From positions 62,001 through 126,000 of the forward strand of contig SCVN01000019.1 in NCBI GenBank assembly GCA_004296885.1: a DNA stretch of 64,000 nt, in the 5' to 3' direction. Below are positions 8,514 through 18,866 of the stretch, piece after piece. The notes beneath the pieces were generated by a model. It was not told where the DNA came from. It ran no database searches and saw only the letters and a program-made list of their open reading frames with translations. Numbering within the stretch: the stretch's first letter is position 1; the number at the start of each line of letters is the position of its first letter. A program made the position numbers and the translations under genes. Origin of the DNA: Nitrospirota bacterium (lineage in GTDB: Bacteria; Nitrospirota; Nitrospiria; Nitrospirales; Nitrospiraceae).

Positions 8514-9029
8514 ATGGCAAATTGGGCATTCTGCACAGTAGGAGTTTTAGGGCTCGCCATCCTAGGCCTCTTTCTATGGTTTGTGTTTGTGCGGAAGGAA
8601 AAGTTCGATGCTCCACTCTTGGGTCTTTTGACATTAAGTTTATTGCTAATCCTAATGGCGCTTGTGAGGCCAGATTCGATTAAATACGGTGGGATGGAAT
8701 TCAATACTATCAAGCAAGATGCAAAAGATATAAACAGCAAAGCAAAGGAAACCGTGCAGCTAGCCTTAGAAACCACGGCCATGTTGATCTGGAATGAGGG
8801 CCGATTGGGCGCTGGCGGAAAACACAATGAAGAGATCGCAACCAATCTACTCAGAGAACTATACGGTGATAAGGCTCTTCAGTATCGTTATGTGCTTCAG
8901 AAAAAGGGGATATTCCTGACTCCAAAGCCAGACCTTCTGAAAATCCCAGATGCGGAATTTCCAAAAGAAGTTCGGTCCCCCTTGTACGAGAAATATTTGA
9001 AAAACCTCAGCTTAGCTGACGGCAGATAA
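8514..9029 (+). CDS. two-helix membrane protein paired with the HEPN-like gene
   Basis: A 171-residue protein with two N-terminal hydrophobic helices (WAFCTVGVLGLAILGLFLWF and LLGLLTLSLLLILMALV) and a cytoplasmic helical part containing a short coiled coil (residues about 65-90) and a charged C-terminal region. The ATG at 8514 has GAAGGGGG about ten bases upstream; an in-frame ATG at 8472 would add 14 residues. Codon use is low-G+C like the HEPN gene, so the two form one acquired cassette. The family is not recognised. A membrane-anchored partner for an RNase-like effector is one possible reading. Confidence 0.6.
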   Translation: MANWAFCTVGVLGLAILGLFLWFVFVRKEKFDAPLLGLLTLSLLLILMALVRPDSIKYGGMEFNTIKQDAKDINSKAKETVQLALETTAMLIWNEGRLGAGGKHNEEIATNLLRELYGDKALQYRYVLQKKGIFLTPKPDLLKIPDAEFPKEVRSPLYEKYLKNLSLADGR

Positions 9030-9032
9030 AGA

Positions 9033-9086
9033 ATGAAAATACAGGCCCCGCATATCATCAAAGACCTCATCGCGCAGCATCATTGA
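9033..9086 (+). pseudogene. 17-codon vestige of the original purL start
   Basis: ATG at 9033 opens a frame reading MKIQAPHIIKDLIAQHH and stops at 9084-9086. Its IxKDLIAQH part equals the start of the intact PurL ([11 protein letters not shown]). The nucleotide match is 26 of 27 between 9054-9080 and 9646-9672, in the same reading frame. Removing one repeat and the segment between them would give an in-frame PurL beginning MKIQAPHI. This looks like the ancestral purL 5' end separated from its gene by an insertion. Confidence 0.7.
9054..9080 (+). repeat. 27-bp direct repeat, left copy
   Basis: Matches 9646-9672 at 26 of 27 positions (mismatch at 9058). The two copies flank the GNAT gene. Confidence 0.85.
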
Positions 9087-9118
9087 ACCTGCGACGAAAG
9101 AAGAAGCGCATCGGGGCT

Positions 9119-9624
9119 ATGGGCGATGGAGAGGGAGAAGTCGCGCGGCAGGCGGTGTCCATCGAGTATCGGCTTGCCGTGCCCGCTGATGAACAGGCCG
9201 TTGCATCGCTCCTCGAACGAGCAGGGTTGTCGTCCGAAGGAATCGCCCCGCATCTCCCGCACTTTGTGGTGGCGGTCGCAGGGGGAAGGCTTGTCGGAAC
9301 GGCGGGATGCGAGATCCATGGCAGCGGGGGGCTGTTTCGGTCGTTTGCGGTCGATCCGGGGTATCGCGGGCAAGGGATCGGTGCGCAACTCTATCGGCTG
9401 GTGGTCGCCCATGCGCGGTCGGCTGGCGTGCGTGACGGGTATCTGCTGACGGATACGGCCGAGGGCTTCTTTGCGAAGTTCGGGTTCCAGCGAGTGACGC
9501 GAGACGCGGTGCCGCGAGCCATTCGGGAAACCGAGCAATTTCGGATTCAATGTCTTCCCGCGTCGGTGTGTATGGGACGGTCATTCGGCAACGCAGAGTC
9601 GGACATGGAGAGGCAGGCGAGGGC

Positions 9625-9628
<4 letters not shown>
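9119..9628 (+). CDS. GNAT-family N-acetyltransferase, ArsN2-like
   Basis: Single-domain acetyltransferase of 169 residues. The acetyl-CoA loop is seen as [15 protein letters not shown] (Q/R-x-x-G-x-G/A), preceded by a FRSFAV strand. The C-terminal [15 protein letters not shown] and [18 protein letters not shown] segments resemble proteins annotated as arsenic-resistance acetyltransferase ArsN2; the substrate is not certain. The ATG at 9119 is preferred over upstream TTG 9083, which lies in the purL vestige. Its stop overlaps the purL ATG (ATGA). The 27-bp repeats on both sides show it was inserted here. Confidence 0.8.
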
Positions 9629-11873
<2,245 letters not shown>

Positions 11874-11877
<4 letters not shown>

Positions 11878-11950
11878 TGAATGCAGAATGCGAAATGATG
11901 AACGGTCGGGCGCAGCAATTCATCATTTATCGTTTATCACTCATCGTTGA
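11874..11950 (+). repeat. heptamer-word inverted array, ATGATGA type, purL-purF
   Basis: Left arm words ATGATGA, ATGCAGA, ATGCGAA, ATGATGA; right arm words TTCATCA, TTTATCG, TTTATCA, CTCATCG. Period is exactly seven in both arms, and the arms are complementary with a spacer of about 18 bases. It overlaps the purL stop and ends ten bases before the purF ATG. Confidence 0.85.
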
Positions 11951-11959
11951 GCTACCTTG

Positions 11960-13366
11960 ATGGACCTGATCACGCCGGACAAATTCCACGATGAGTGCGC
12001 GGTCTTCGGCATCTACGGCCATAAGGAAGCGGCCAACCTGACCTACCTCGGCCTCTATGCCTTGCAGCATCGGGGGCAGGAGGGCTCCGGCATCGTCTCG
12101 TCCGACGGCGAGCATTTCCACCAGGAAAAAGGCATGGGCCTGGTGGCCGACATCTACACCAAATCGGTGCTGAAGCGTCTGCCCGGGCCAAGGGCCATCG
12201 GCCATAATCGCTATTCGACCGCGGGCGGGAACAACCTCAAGAACGTCCAGCCCCTGACCGTGAACTTCGCTTTCGGCAATCTGGCCCTGGCGCACAACGG
12301 CAATCTCATCAATGCCCAGATGCTGAGGAACGAATTGGAAGCGTACGGCGCGATCTTCCAATCCTCGACCGACAGCGAGGTGATGATTCACCTGATGGCC
12401 CACTCGCGCGGCGATACGCTCTTGTCGCGGATCATCGACGCGTTGAGCCAGGTACGGGGCTCCTTCTCGGTCGTGCTGTTGACAGACGACGCGGTGATCG
12501 CCTGCCGGGACCCCCATGGGTTCCGCCCCCTCTGTCTGGGCCGGCTGAAGGACAGTTGGCTGGTGGCGTCCGAGACCTGCGCGTTCGATCTGATCGGGGC
12601 GGAAGCGGTGCGCGAGATCGAGCCGGGCGAACTGGTGGTGCTGAATCAGGACGGGGTGAAAAGCTATATGCCCTTCACCAAGACCGAGCCGGCCAAGTGC
12701 GTGTTCGAGTACATCTATTTTGCCAGGCCGGACAGCAAGATTTTCGGGGACAAGGCGGTCTATCTGACGCGCAAGGCGCTGGGGCGGCAGTTGGCGAAGG
12801 AGGCGCCGGTCAAGGCCGACATCGTAATCCCGGTGCCGGACTCGGGCGTGCCGGCCGCGTTGGGTTTTGCGGAAGGATCGGGCATTCCCTTCGAGAACGG
12901 GTTGATCCGCAACCACTATATCGGCCGGACCTTTATCGAGCCGGAACAGGCCATCCGCCACTTCGGCGTCAAGATCAAGCTGAACGCCGTGTCCGAGGTG
13001 CTGGAGGGCAAGCGGGTGGTGGTGGTGGATGACTCGATCGTGCGAGGGACGACCAGCCGGAAGATCGTCAAGATGCTCCGCCACGCGGGGGCGCGCGAAG
13101 TGCATATGCGGATCAGCTCGCCGCCGATCGTCTCGCCCTGTTTTTACGGGATCGATACGCCGACCAAGAAGGAATTGATCGGCTCCAGCCATACGATCCA
13201 GGAAATTCGCAAGTACATCACCGCGGACAGCCTGGCCTATCTGAGTCTGGAAGGCATGTTGAACGCCTCGCCGGGGAGTCCCGGTCACTACTGCAACGCC
13301 TGCTTTACCGAGAAGTATCCCATCCCGTTCACAAAGGCCGAAGAATTGCAATTGGGCCTTTTCTGA
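11960..13366 (+). CDS. purF: amidophosphoribosyltransferase
   Basis: First committed step of purine synthesis: PRPP plus glutamine to phosphoribosylamine. The protein has 468 residues. A short propeptide [12 protein letters not shown] precedes the N-terminal nucleophile Cys13 (CAVFGIYG). The PRPP loop is [13 protein letters not shown]. Four cysteines at about 247 (AKCVFEY), 394 (SPCFYG), 445 and 448 (YCNAC) match the [4Fe-4S] ligands of the Bacillus-type enzyme, so oxygen-labile cluster control of maturation and stability is expected. The ATG at 11960 directly follows a possible TTG. Confidence 0.96.
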   Translation: MDLITPDKFHDECAVFGIYGHKEAANLTYLGLYALQHRGQEGSGIVSSDGEHFHQEKGMGLVADIYTKSVLKRLPGPRAIGHNRYSTAGGNNLKNVQPLTVNFAFGNLALAHNGNLINAQMLRNELEAYGAIFQSSTDSEVMIHLMAHSRGDTLLSRIIDALSQVRGSFSVVLLTDDAVIACRDPHGFRPLCLGRLKDSWLVASETCAFDLIGAEAVREIEPGELVVLNQDGVKSYMPFTKTEPAKCVFEYIYFARPDSKIFGDKAVYLTRKALGRQLAKEAPVKADIVIPVPDSGVPAALGFAEGSGIPFENGLIRNHYIGRTFIEPEQAIRHFGVKIKLNAVSEVLEGKRVVVVDDSIVRGTTSRKIVKMLRHAGAREVHMRISSPPIVSPCFYGIDTPTKKELIGSSHTIQEIRKYITADSLAYLSLEGMLNASPGSPGHYCNACFTEKYPIPFTKAEELQLGLF

Positions 13367-13391
13367 CGCGACTTTCCCGCCATCATTGCTG

Positions 13392-13421
13392 TTGCCCATG
13401 AAAATTCACGCGTGCTAGGAT
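13392..13421 (+). promoter_or_regulatory. candidate promoter upstream of the redoxin gene
   Basis: TTGCCC (13392-13397) and TAGGAT (13416-13421) are separated by 18 bases, a reasonable sigma-70 pair in the gap after purF. Confidence 0.4.
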
Positions 13422-13442
13422 AGTCACGGAAGACGGAGCATA

Positions 13443-13530
13443 TGGCTGATGGCCGATCGCTGATGGCTCCGAGCGAGCAATGCTTTCCGCTCTCTTATCC
13501 ATTCCCGCCATGCGCCATCAGCCATTCGCT
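13443..13530 (+). repeat. heptamer-word inverted array before the redoxin gene
   Basis: Left words TGGCTGA, TGGCCGA, TCGCTGA, TGGCTCC; right words GCCATGC, GCCATCA, GCCATTC. Both arms have period seven and are complementary over the TGGCTGATGG/CCATCAGCCA cores. Confidence 0.75.
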
Positions 13531-13554
13531 CCCAGTTTTGCTATGGAGGCTGCT

Positions 13555-14094
13555 ATGAAACGGACCCTGGCCTTGTTGTTGGCGCCGGCGTTGGTCGTGT
13601 TCCTGGCTGCGTCGGTTATGGCCAAGAGCTATTTTAAGATCGGGGAGAAGGCGCCCGGCTTTACCTTGACCTCCATCGGCGGCGAGACCGTGTCGCTGGA
13701 CAGTTTCAAAGGCAAGGTGATCGTGCTGGGGCTGTTCCATATCTGCGAGCCTTGCATGATGCAAGGGACCAACTTGCAGAAGGTGTACGAGGCGACCCAG
13801 GGCAAGCCGGTGGCGATCCTCGGGGTGAATTCCTCGGGCGATTCGAAGGAGAACGTGCTGGAGTTCTTGTCGGCTTTTCCGGTCAAGGTGACCTACCCCT
13901 ATTTGATCGATCCGAAGAAGACCACCGATAAGCTGTATGGCGGGGGGAAGTTCATCCCCAACGTCTACATCATCGACCAGGAGGGGGTCATCTGCTGGCA
14001 GCGGGTCGGGAACATGGACCTGGCCGGGGCGGACGTGATTCTACAGGAAGTGAACAAGCTGCTGGCCGGCGGGGCCGGCAAGGGGAATATGTAG
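13555..14094 (+). CDS. exported thioredoxin-fold protein (redoxin, TlpA/ResA-like)
   Basis: Predicted periplasmic thiol-disulfide protein of 179 residues. A signal peptide spans about residues 1-22 (LALLLAPALVVFLAASVMA). The thioredoxin-fold core follows, with the active-site C-E-P-C in LFHICEPCMMQ, near residue 65. ATG 13555 is chosen because GGAGG lies six bases upstream; earlier in-frame ATGs fall in the repeat or on the Shine-Dalgarno itself. A c-type cytochrome maturation or general redox role is possible but not shown. Confidence 0.82.
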   Translation: MKRTLALLLAPALVVFLAASVMAKSYFKIGEKAPGFTLTSIGGETVSLDSFKGKVIVLGLFHICEPCMMQGTNLQKVYEATQGKPVAILGVNSSGDSKENVLEFLSAFPVKVTYPYLIDPKKTTDKLYGGGKFIPNVYIIDQEGVICWQRVGNMDLAGADVILQEVNKLLAGGAGKGNM

Positions 14095-14105
14095 GGCTCT
14101 GTGTC

Positions 14106-14369
14106 ATGACAGAGAAGGGATACAGCTCGATGGATGAGATGGAAGCGGGGAAGCAGAAGTTTCTCGGCCTGATCAAGGAGATCGACGCGGCCGTGCAGGT
14201 GGTGATTCCGGTGACTCCCTCGAACAGCATGTTTCTGATCTCGCTCACCAAGGGGGCCAATCGGAAGTTCATCACCGTGCCGGAAGACGACATCCTGGAC
14301 CTTCCCAACGAAGCCGACATTCTCGCGAAGGTGACGAAAGTTTTGAAAGATGCGGTCGCAGCCTTATAA
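14106..14369 (+). CDS. small conserved-looking protein, unknown function
   Basis: An 87-residue soluble protein, mixed alpha/beta, with KQKFLGLIKEIDAAVQVVIPV and FITVPEDDILDLPNEADI. It starts 12 bases after the redoxin stop. A second ATG at 14130 has AGAAGGGA nine bases upstream and may be the real start (79 residues). No family recognised. Confidence 0.65.
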   Translation: MTEKGYSSMDEMEAGKQKFLGLIKEIDAAVQVVIPVTPSNSMFLISLTKGANRKFITVPEDDILDLPNEADILAKVTKVLKDAVAAL

Positions 14370-14453
14370 AGGTTCAGGTTGAGGCTGAGGTTAAGGTTGA
14401 AATGGCGGGTTCAGACAAATTCGGGTTTCGCCTAAACCTCAACCTTAGCCTTC
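14370..14453 (+). repeat. hexamer-word inverted array
   Basis: Left arm AGGTTC, AGGTTG, AGGCTG, AGGTTA, AGGTTG; right arm CCTAAA, CCTCAA, CCTTAG, CCTT. It has the same word class as the purS-purQ hairpin and ends ten bases before the next ATG. Confidence 0.8.
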
Positions 14454-14463
14454 TTCGTTAGCT

Positions 14464-15060
14464 ATGAAACAACTTCTGCCCGGCATCTGGCAATGGTCCT
14501 GGTTCTCGGAAGAGAAGCAGCTGGACTTCAACGGTCTGTTCCTGTTTGTGGGGGAGCATCGTGTGCTGGTGGACCCGCCGCCCATGGCGTCGGAAGACAA
14601 ACTTCAGATCAGGAAAAGCGGCCAGCTGGACTATATCCTGCTCACGAACCGGGACCATGAGCGGGACGCAGCCGCCTGCCAGGCTGAGTTCGGCTGCCAG
14701 GTCATGGTGCCGGAGGCCGATGCGCCGCAGATGACGATCAAGGCCAACAAGACTTACAAAGACGGGGAGCTGCTGCCGGGCGGCATTTGGGCGATTCATC
14801 TCAAGGATCAGAAATCGCCCGGCGAATCCGCGCTCTTCCTGCAGCAGGGGAAGGGGATCTTGATCCTGGGCGATGCGTTGATCGGGAAGCCTCCCGGATC
14901 GCTCGCTATGCTACCGGCTGAGAAGTATGCCGATCCGGTCAAGGCCAGGGAAGGGCTCAAGCGGCTTCTGAAGTACAACTTTGAGACCCTCCTCGCGGGA
15001 GACGGGGCCTCGATCCTCACCGGCGCCAAACAGGTCCTTGAACGGACCCTGCTCGTTTGA
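14464..15060 (+). CDS. metallo-beta-lactamase-fold protein with eroded metal site
   Basis: A 198-residue soluble protein with MBL-fold layout: VLVDPPPM strand, LLTNRDHERDA where active enzymes have T-H-x-H-x-D-H, SPGESALFL where they have the second His region, and ILGDALIG with the conserved Asp strand. Two of the first-motif histidines are missing (N and R instead), so metal-dependent hydrolysis is doubtful; it may bind ligand only. It precedes a TPR gene, with the two stop/start regions nearly touching. Confidence 0.6.
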   Translation: MKQLLPGIWQWSWFSEEKQLDFNGLFLFVGEHRVLVDPPPMASEDKLQIRKSGQLDYILLTNRDHERDAAACQAEFGCQVMVPEADAPQMTIKANKTYKDGELLPGGIWAIHLKDQKSPGESALFLQQGKGILILGDALIGKPPGSLAMLPAEKYADPVKAREGLKRLLKYNFETLLAGDGASILTGAKQVLERTLLV

Positions 15061-15062
15061 CC

Positions 15063-15881
15063 ATGCAGACCACCCATTCCGAACAGCTCAATCGCCAGGG
15101 CAACGATTTTTTCTCGCACGGCCATTACACCGAGGCCTACGTCTGCTACGCCAAGGCCCTGGACTATGACCGGATCACCGGGGACCGTCGGGCGCTGGTC
15201 GCAACGCTCGGCAATCTGGGGAACATCTGCGCGGTGAGCGGACGGCGGGAGCAGGCCCAGGCCTACTACCAGGAAGTGCTCGAACTGCAAAAGATTCTGG
15301 GAGACGACCGGGGCATCGGCACGACCCTGGCCAACCTGGGCAACCTGCGTGCCGATGCCGGCGAATGGGATCGGGCCCGCGCCTATTACCTGGAGGCGTT
15401 GGACATTATGCGGCGGTCCCGCGATGAACAAGGGCTGGCCGTGCTGTTCTCGGATCTGGGGTTGGTGGCCCGTGAAACGGGTCAGTGCGAAGAAGCGATG
15501 CACTATTACGAGCAGTCCCTGGCCTTGATGCGCCGAATGGACGATCAGGGCGGCGTGGCGGATGTCTGGCGCATGATGGCCAGAACGCATCTGGTGCAGA
15601 AGCACTATGAGGAAGCCCTCGCCTGTTGCCAGACGAGCCAGGCGGTGGCGGAGCGGAGCGGCGATGAATTGCGGACGGGGGGTGCGAGGTACGTGATGGC
15701 CCAGTGTTACGAAGAACTGGGGCGACTCAAAGAAGCGGCCGAGCTGCTGGCGTTGGTGGTGCAGATGGATCGTAAGTACCGGTTGCCCAAGCTGGAAGAA
15801 AATACGAAGCGCTTGGAGCAGTTGCAGGCTCGCTTGCCCGGCGGGCGCAGCCAGGTGATGCCGGGTGAGAGGCGGACATGA
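15063..15881 (+). CDS. tetratricopeptide-repeat protein
   Basis: A 272-residue cytoplasmic protein without a signal peptide. Five to six TPR/TPR_12-type units are visible: QGNDFFSHGHYTEAYVCYAKAL, ATLGNLGNICAVSGRREQAQ (part), TTLANLGNLRADAGEWDRAR and similar. It is probably a protein-protein scaffold. The ATG at 15063 begins three bases after the preceding stop, and its own stop overlaps the next gene in ATGA. Confidence 0.85.
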   Translation: MQTTHSEQLNRQGNDFFSHGHYTEAYVCYAKALDYDRITGDRRALVATLGNLGNICAVSGRREQAQAYYQEVLELQKILGDDRGIGTTLANLGNLRADAGEWDRARAYYLEALDIMRRSRDEQGLAVLFSDLGLVARETGQCEEAMHYYEQSLALMRRMDDQGGVADVWRMMARTHLVQKHYEEALACCQTSQAVAERSGDELRTGGARYVMAQCYEELGRLKEAAELLALVVQMDRKYRLPKLEENTKRLEQLQARLPGGRSQVMPGERRT

Positions 15882-16303
15882 GCGGAGACTGGGCGGAAAC
15901 GCGCGCGCAGTTGTGCCGGCAAGACCCGGCGTTCTATGAGCTGGAACCGGGTGGAGCCCTGGCGCTGGCGCTGGACGACGAAAACTGGATGCTGGAGCTG
16001 ACCCCGGACGGTCGCGTGATTTGCCAGACGGGCATCGATATGGAGGACGTCAAAAGCCTCTTGTCAGACGGCACGCCCGAGGATTTGGGCAGCGATGAAC
16101 TGGCCAAGCAGGCCAAGTACTATTTGCAGCCCATGGTGGCTAAGGTGCGCAAGGTCTTCCTGAGCGCCGGCTTCGAGGAGGCGACCGAGATGAACGACGA
16201 GTACGTGGCGGTCACGTTTCAACGACCGGTGGACCTGGCCAAACTGGAGGATGTGACGGAAACCGTCCGCTGGTGCAAGCAGCAGTTTGCCGCAAGAGCG
16301 TGA
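15878..16303 (+). CDS. small soluble protein, unknown function
   Basis: A 141-residue protein with an acidic, mixed alpha/beta sequence, translationally coupled (ATGA overlap) to the TPR gene. Features: ALALALDDENWMLELTPDGRV, a beta-hairpin-like segment, and a C-terminal helix. No family recognised. Coupling suggests it works with the TPR protein. The end overlaps the first word of a heptamer array. Confidence 0.7.
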   Translation: MSGDWAETRAQLCRQDPAFYELEPGGALALALDDENWMLELTPDGRVICQTGIDMEDVKSLLSDGTPEDLGSDELAKQAKYYLQPMVAKVRKVFLSAGFEEATEMNDEYVAVTFQRPVDLAKLEDVTETVRWCKQQFAARA

Positions 16304-16373
16304 GGCGTGAGGGAGAAGGAGTGAGGCGAGCCCGGAATCTTGTCGCTTTACGCTTTACGCCTAACGCCTCACG
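16298..16373 (+). repeat. heptamer-word inverted array, GCGTGAG type
   Basis: Left words GCGTGAG, GCGTGAG, GGAGAAG, GAGTGAG; right words CGCTTTA, CGCTTTA, CGCCTAA, CGCCTCA. Exact period seven, complementary arms, ending three bases before the methyltransferase ATG. Confidence 0.85.
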
Positions 16374-16376
16374 ATT

Positions 16377-17429
16377 ATGCCTATGACGCCTATTCGCAGC
16401 TTCGAAGACTTCCGAGACGCGGTCTCCGCCTATCGGCTGCCCCGGATTCTGATCTCCGCCCTGGAACTGGATCTTTTCACGGTGATGGGCGGGCGGGTCT
16501 GGACGATCCCGGCCCTGGCCCGGCGGCTCCGCGCAAGCCGGCGTGGACTCGACATCCTCTGCCGGAATTTGGCCAGCGTCGGTCTGCTCAAGAAACAGGG
16601 GGATGGCTATCGCAACGGGCCGCTCGGAGCAGGCGAGCTCAACGCCAAGAGCCCCGCATATCGGGGCGCCTATCTCCGCCTTCTGAAAAATCACTGGGCC
16701 GACTGGTCGCACTTGACCGAGCAGGTCAGGTCCGGCAAGCCGCTGGAGGATGACGAGCCGAACGCGGCGGCCTATCGGCGGGAATTTACCTGGGCCATGC
16801 ACCACCGTTCGATGGAGGTGGCCCCCAAGGTCGCGGCTCAAGTCGATATCAACGGCGCGCAGACTTTCTTGGACCTGGGCGGAGGCCCAGGCACCTATGC
16901 CTTGGCGTTTCTGGCGAGGAACCCCAGGCTGCGGGCGACGGTGGCCGATCGGGCTCCGGCGCTGGCGGTGGCGCGGGAGATCGCGGCCACGGTCCCCCAG
17001 GGGAAGCGCCTGTCCTATGTGCCGGTGGATTTCGTGAAGCAGCCGATCGCGGGCAAGTACGACGTGATCTGGTATTCCAACGTGCTGCACATCTACTCGC
17101 CGGAGGAGAACCGGCAGGTCTTTCGCCGGGCCGCCGCCGCGTTGAATCCTGGCGGGCGCCTCTTGATCCAGGATGCTTTCCTGCAGGATGCCGACGGGCT
17201 CTATCCGCAGGAAGCCAACTTGTTCGCCGTCACCATGCTCTTGTTCACGGAGCGAGGGAACACCTACGGCATTAAGGAGACCGAAGGCTGGCTACGCTTG
17301 GCTGGATTTGCCAGGGTCCGGCCGGTCACGCTCCGGGCGGGGACGGGGGATTGGGACGGGGGGATTCTGGAGGCGTCGTTGCCGGCCCGACGTCCAGGAA
17401 GCCGCGCCCGCCGAGAACGATCAGCATAA
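16377..17429 (+). CDS. SAM-dependent methyltransferase, plant-OMT/acetylserotonin-like
   Basis: A 350-residue protein with an N-terminal winged-helix dimerisation domain (about 1-95, with IPALARRLRASRRGLDILCR) and a C-terminal class I methyltransferase domain. The SAM motif is FLDLGGGPGTYAL at about residue 164, followed by YDVIWYSNVLHIYSPEE and GGRLLIQDAF. It belongs to the O-methyltransferase family 2 group; the acceptor is unknown. The 3' end overlaps an opposing gene by about 100 bases, and the last 20 residues are basic and probably unstructured. Confidence 0.82.
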   Translation: MPMTPIRSFEDFRDAVSAYRLPRILISALELDLFTVMGGRVWTIPALARRLRASRRGLDILCRNLASVGLLKKQGDGYRNGPLGAGELNAKSPAYRGAYLRLLKNHWADWSHLTEQVRSGKPLEDDEPNAAAYRREFTWAMHHRSMEVAPKVAAQVDINGAQTFLDLGGGPGTYALAFLARNPRLRATVADRAPALAVAREIAATVPQGKRLSYVPVDFVKQPIAGKYDVIWYSNVLHIYSPEENRQVFRRAAAALNPGGRLLIQDAFLQDADGLYPQEANLFAVTMLLFTERGNTYGIKETEGWLRLAGFARVRPVTLRAGTGDWDGGILEASLPARRPGSRARRERSA

Positions 17430-17724
17430 AATTCACCAGCCCGCTCACGCCGCTGATCAGCAGCGCCTCAGTCCCGGCGCCGGTCTTGGTCAGGTCTTGC
17501 ACCGTCGTGGAGATATCCAGCGCCAATCCCACCGTTCCGTACATCACCCCCGCCATCAAGGCCCAGCGGACGTGAGCCAGCAGCAAGCCCATCAAGATCA
17601 ACGGCAGGCCGTACAGAAAGCCGTTTCGGATGATGTGCCCGCCGGTTCCCGATCCTGTCTGTGAAAGAGCGGCCAGCGCGATCAGGATGGCGAGCAATCC
17701 GGCCATGATGCGATGGATGGACAT
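17326..17724 (-). CDS. small integral membrane protein, unknown function
   Basis: A 132-residue protein with four predicted helices (MAGLLAILIALAAL; GLPLILMGLLLAHV; LMAGVMYGTVGLALDI; ALLISGVSGLVNFMLIVL) and a proline-rich tail. The start at 17724 begins MSIHRIMAG; longer versions run into poor sequence. It runs against the methyltransferase and their coding ends overlap. No family recognised. Confidence 0.65.
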   Translation of the reverse strand: MSIHRIMAGLLAILIALAALSQTGSGTGGHIIRNGFLYGLPLILMGLLLAHVRWALMAGVMYGTVGLALDISTTVQDLTKTGAGTEALLISGVSGLVNFMLIVLGGRGFLDVGPATTPPESPRPNPPSPPGA

Positions 17725-17773
17725 GCCGCGACTATAGCGGAGAGACGTAGGGCGCACAAGCGACTTGCCTTGG

Positions 17774-17963
17774 CAGGATGTTGAAACAGGCCTCCCGCTT
17801 TGTTCTCGGTCGCTCGAACCCCTCAACGTACGGCAAGGCGGGAGGCAAAGTACCTATCCGCTCGCATGTGATCGAAGCGAGCGGTTCAAGCGAAGCTTGG
17901 TATGTACCTCCTCGGGGGCCTCGCTCTCTGCGGCCTCGCTGTCCTGCCTGTTTGACCATCCTG
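17774..17963. mobile_element. MITE-like repeat, copy 1 (190 bp)
   Basis: Begins CAGGATGTTGAAACAGG and ends CCTGTTTGACCATCCTG, which are near-perfect inverted complements. The interior contains CCGCTCGC/GCGAGCGG and a long core almost identical to 28292-28480. There is no coding capacity for a transposase, so it would be non-autonomous. It lies between two divergently placed genes with no target duplication that I can see. Confidence 0.75.
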
Positions 17964-18087
17964 TGATGCCTTGCGGCATCGTCAAGTTGAATCCATGCTG
18001 CGCCACTTGCCCGGTGGTACAATAGTTTTTCTAAAACCTCATTATGATGGACCGGTGTTAGCGCGAATACGCTGGATGGGGAGGGCC

Positions 18088-18480
18088 ATGGATCGGCAGG
18101 ATGGTATGCGCCAGCCGGAGCGGACCCTGATCTATGACGGGAACTGCCGCCTCTGCGTGGCCGCGAAAGCCGGCCTGGAACGGTCGGGCGATGCGCACAC
18201 GGTTCGCTTCATCCCGTATCAAAGTGAGGAGGCGGCCTGTCATCTCGGCGCCGACTATAAGCCGGGCCGGCCGGATGTGGCTTTTCTGGTCGAACGGGAC
18301 GGTCGGATCAGCCGGGGGTTGGATGCCTTCTTACCGCTTCTGCCCGGCATCCGAGGGGGGCGTTTCTGGCTGGCCTTGCTCAAGATTCCGCTCGCGCGCC
18401 CCCTGGCGTTGCTCATCTACCGTGTCGTGGCCCGCTACCGGTACCAACTCTTCGGTCAGGTTTCTTCCAGGGACATCTAG
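18088..18480 (+). CDS. DCC-family (DUF393) thiol-disulfide oxidoreductase-like protein
   Basis: A 130-residue protein with the diagnostic YDGNCRLCV (D-x-x-C-x-x-C) near the N-terminus and the FIPYQSEEA strand. The C-terminus (ALLKIPLARPLALLIYRVVARYR) is the usual amphipathic helix pair. Its biochemical role is unproven in the family. ATG 18088 has GGAG five bases upstream and is preferred to earlier in-frame starts, which would read through the sequence just after the MITE-like repeat. Confidence 0.82.
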   Translation: MDRQDGMRQPERTLIYDGNCRLCVAAKAGLERSGDAHTVRFIPYQSEEAACHLGADYKPGRPDVAFLVERDGRISRGLDAFLPLLPGIRGGRFWLALLKIPLARPLALLIYRVVARYRYQLFGQVSSRDI

Positions 18481-18559
18481 TCTCACGCTTGTGCACCGAG
18501 TGAAAACCCTCTATTCTCCCGCGAGGTATTCTTATGCGCAGAGGCGGGAAGAGGAGGTT

Positions 18560-18814
18560 ATGGACCCAATCATGTTCCTTGGCTTGGCGGCGGGCGCATT
18601 GACGACCATCGCATTTTGTCCGCAACTGATCAAAACCTGGAAAACCAAGTCGGCGCGGGACATGTCGTTCGGAATGCTGGCGACGTTCTGCACCGGCGTC
18701 TTTCTTTGGCTGCTCTACGGCCTGCTCATCCATTCCATTCCGGTCATCGTGGCCAATGTCGTCACGCTGGTCCTGGCCGGGGCCATTTTGGCGCTCAAGA
18801 TCAAATACGGATAA
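18560..18814 (+). CDS. SemiSWEET-type transporter (PQ-loop/MtN3)
   Basis: An 84-residue, three-helix membrane protein. The first helix region contains the PQ motif (AFCPQLIKTWKTKSARDMS), typical of bacterial SemiSWEETs, which dimerise to form a sugar transporter. GAGGAGG immediately upstream fixes the start. Sugar specificity cannot be told. Confidence 0.88.
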   Translation: MDPIMFLGLAAGALTTIAFCPQLIKTWKTKSARDMSFGMLATFCTGVFLWLLYGLLIHSIPVIVANVVTLVLAGAILALKIKYG

Positions 18815-18866
18815 GGCAGCAACGGGAGTGCGAGACGTGGGGCTTCCGTAAAGGCGGCCGGGTCGA

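Noticed and set aside
7740-9086. Prophage or integrative element
   Set aside because: No integrase, att-like repeats or phage genes; only two foreign genes are seen. The direct repeats found flank the GNAT gene, not this pair.
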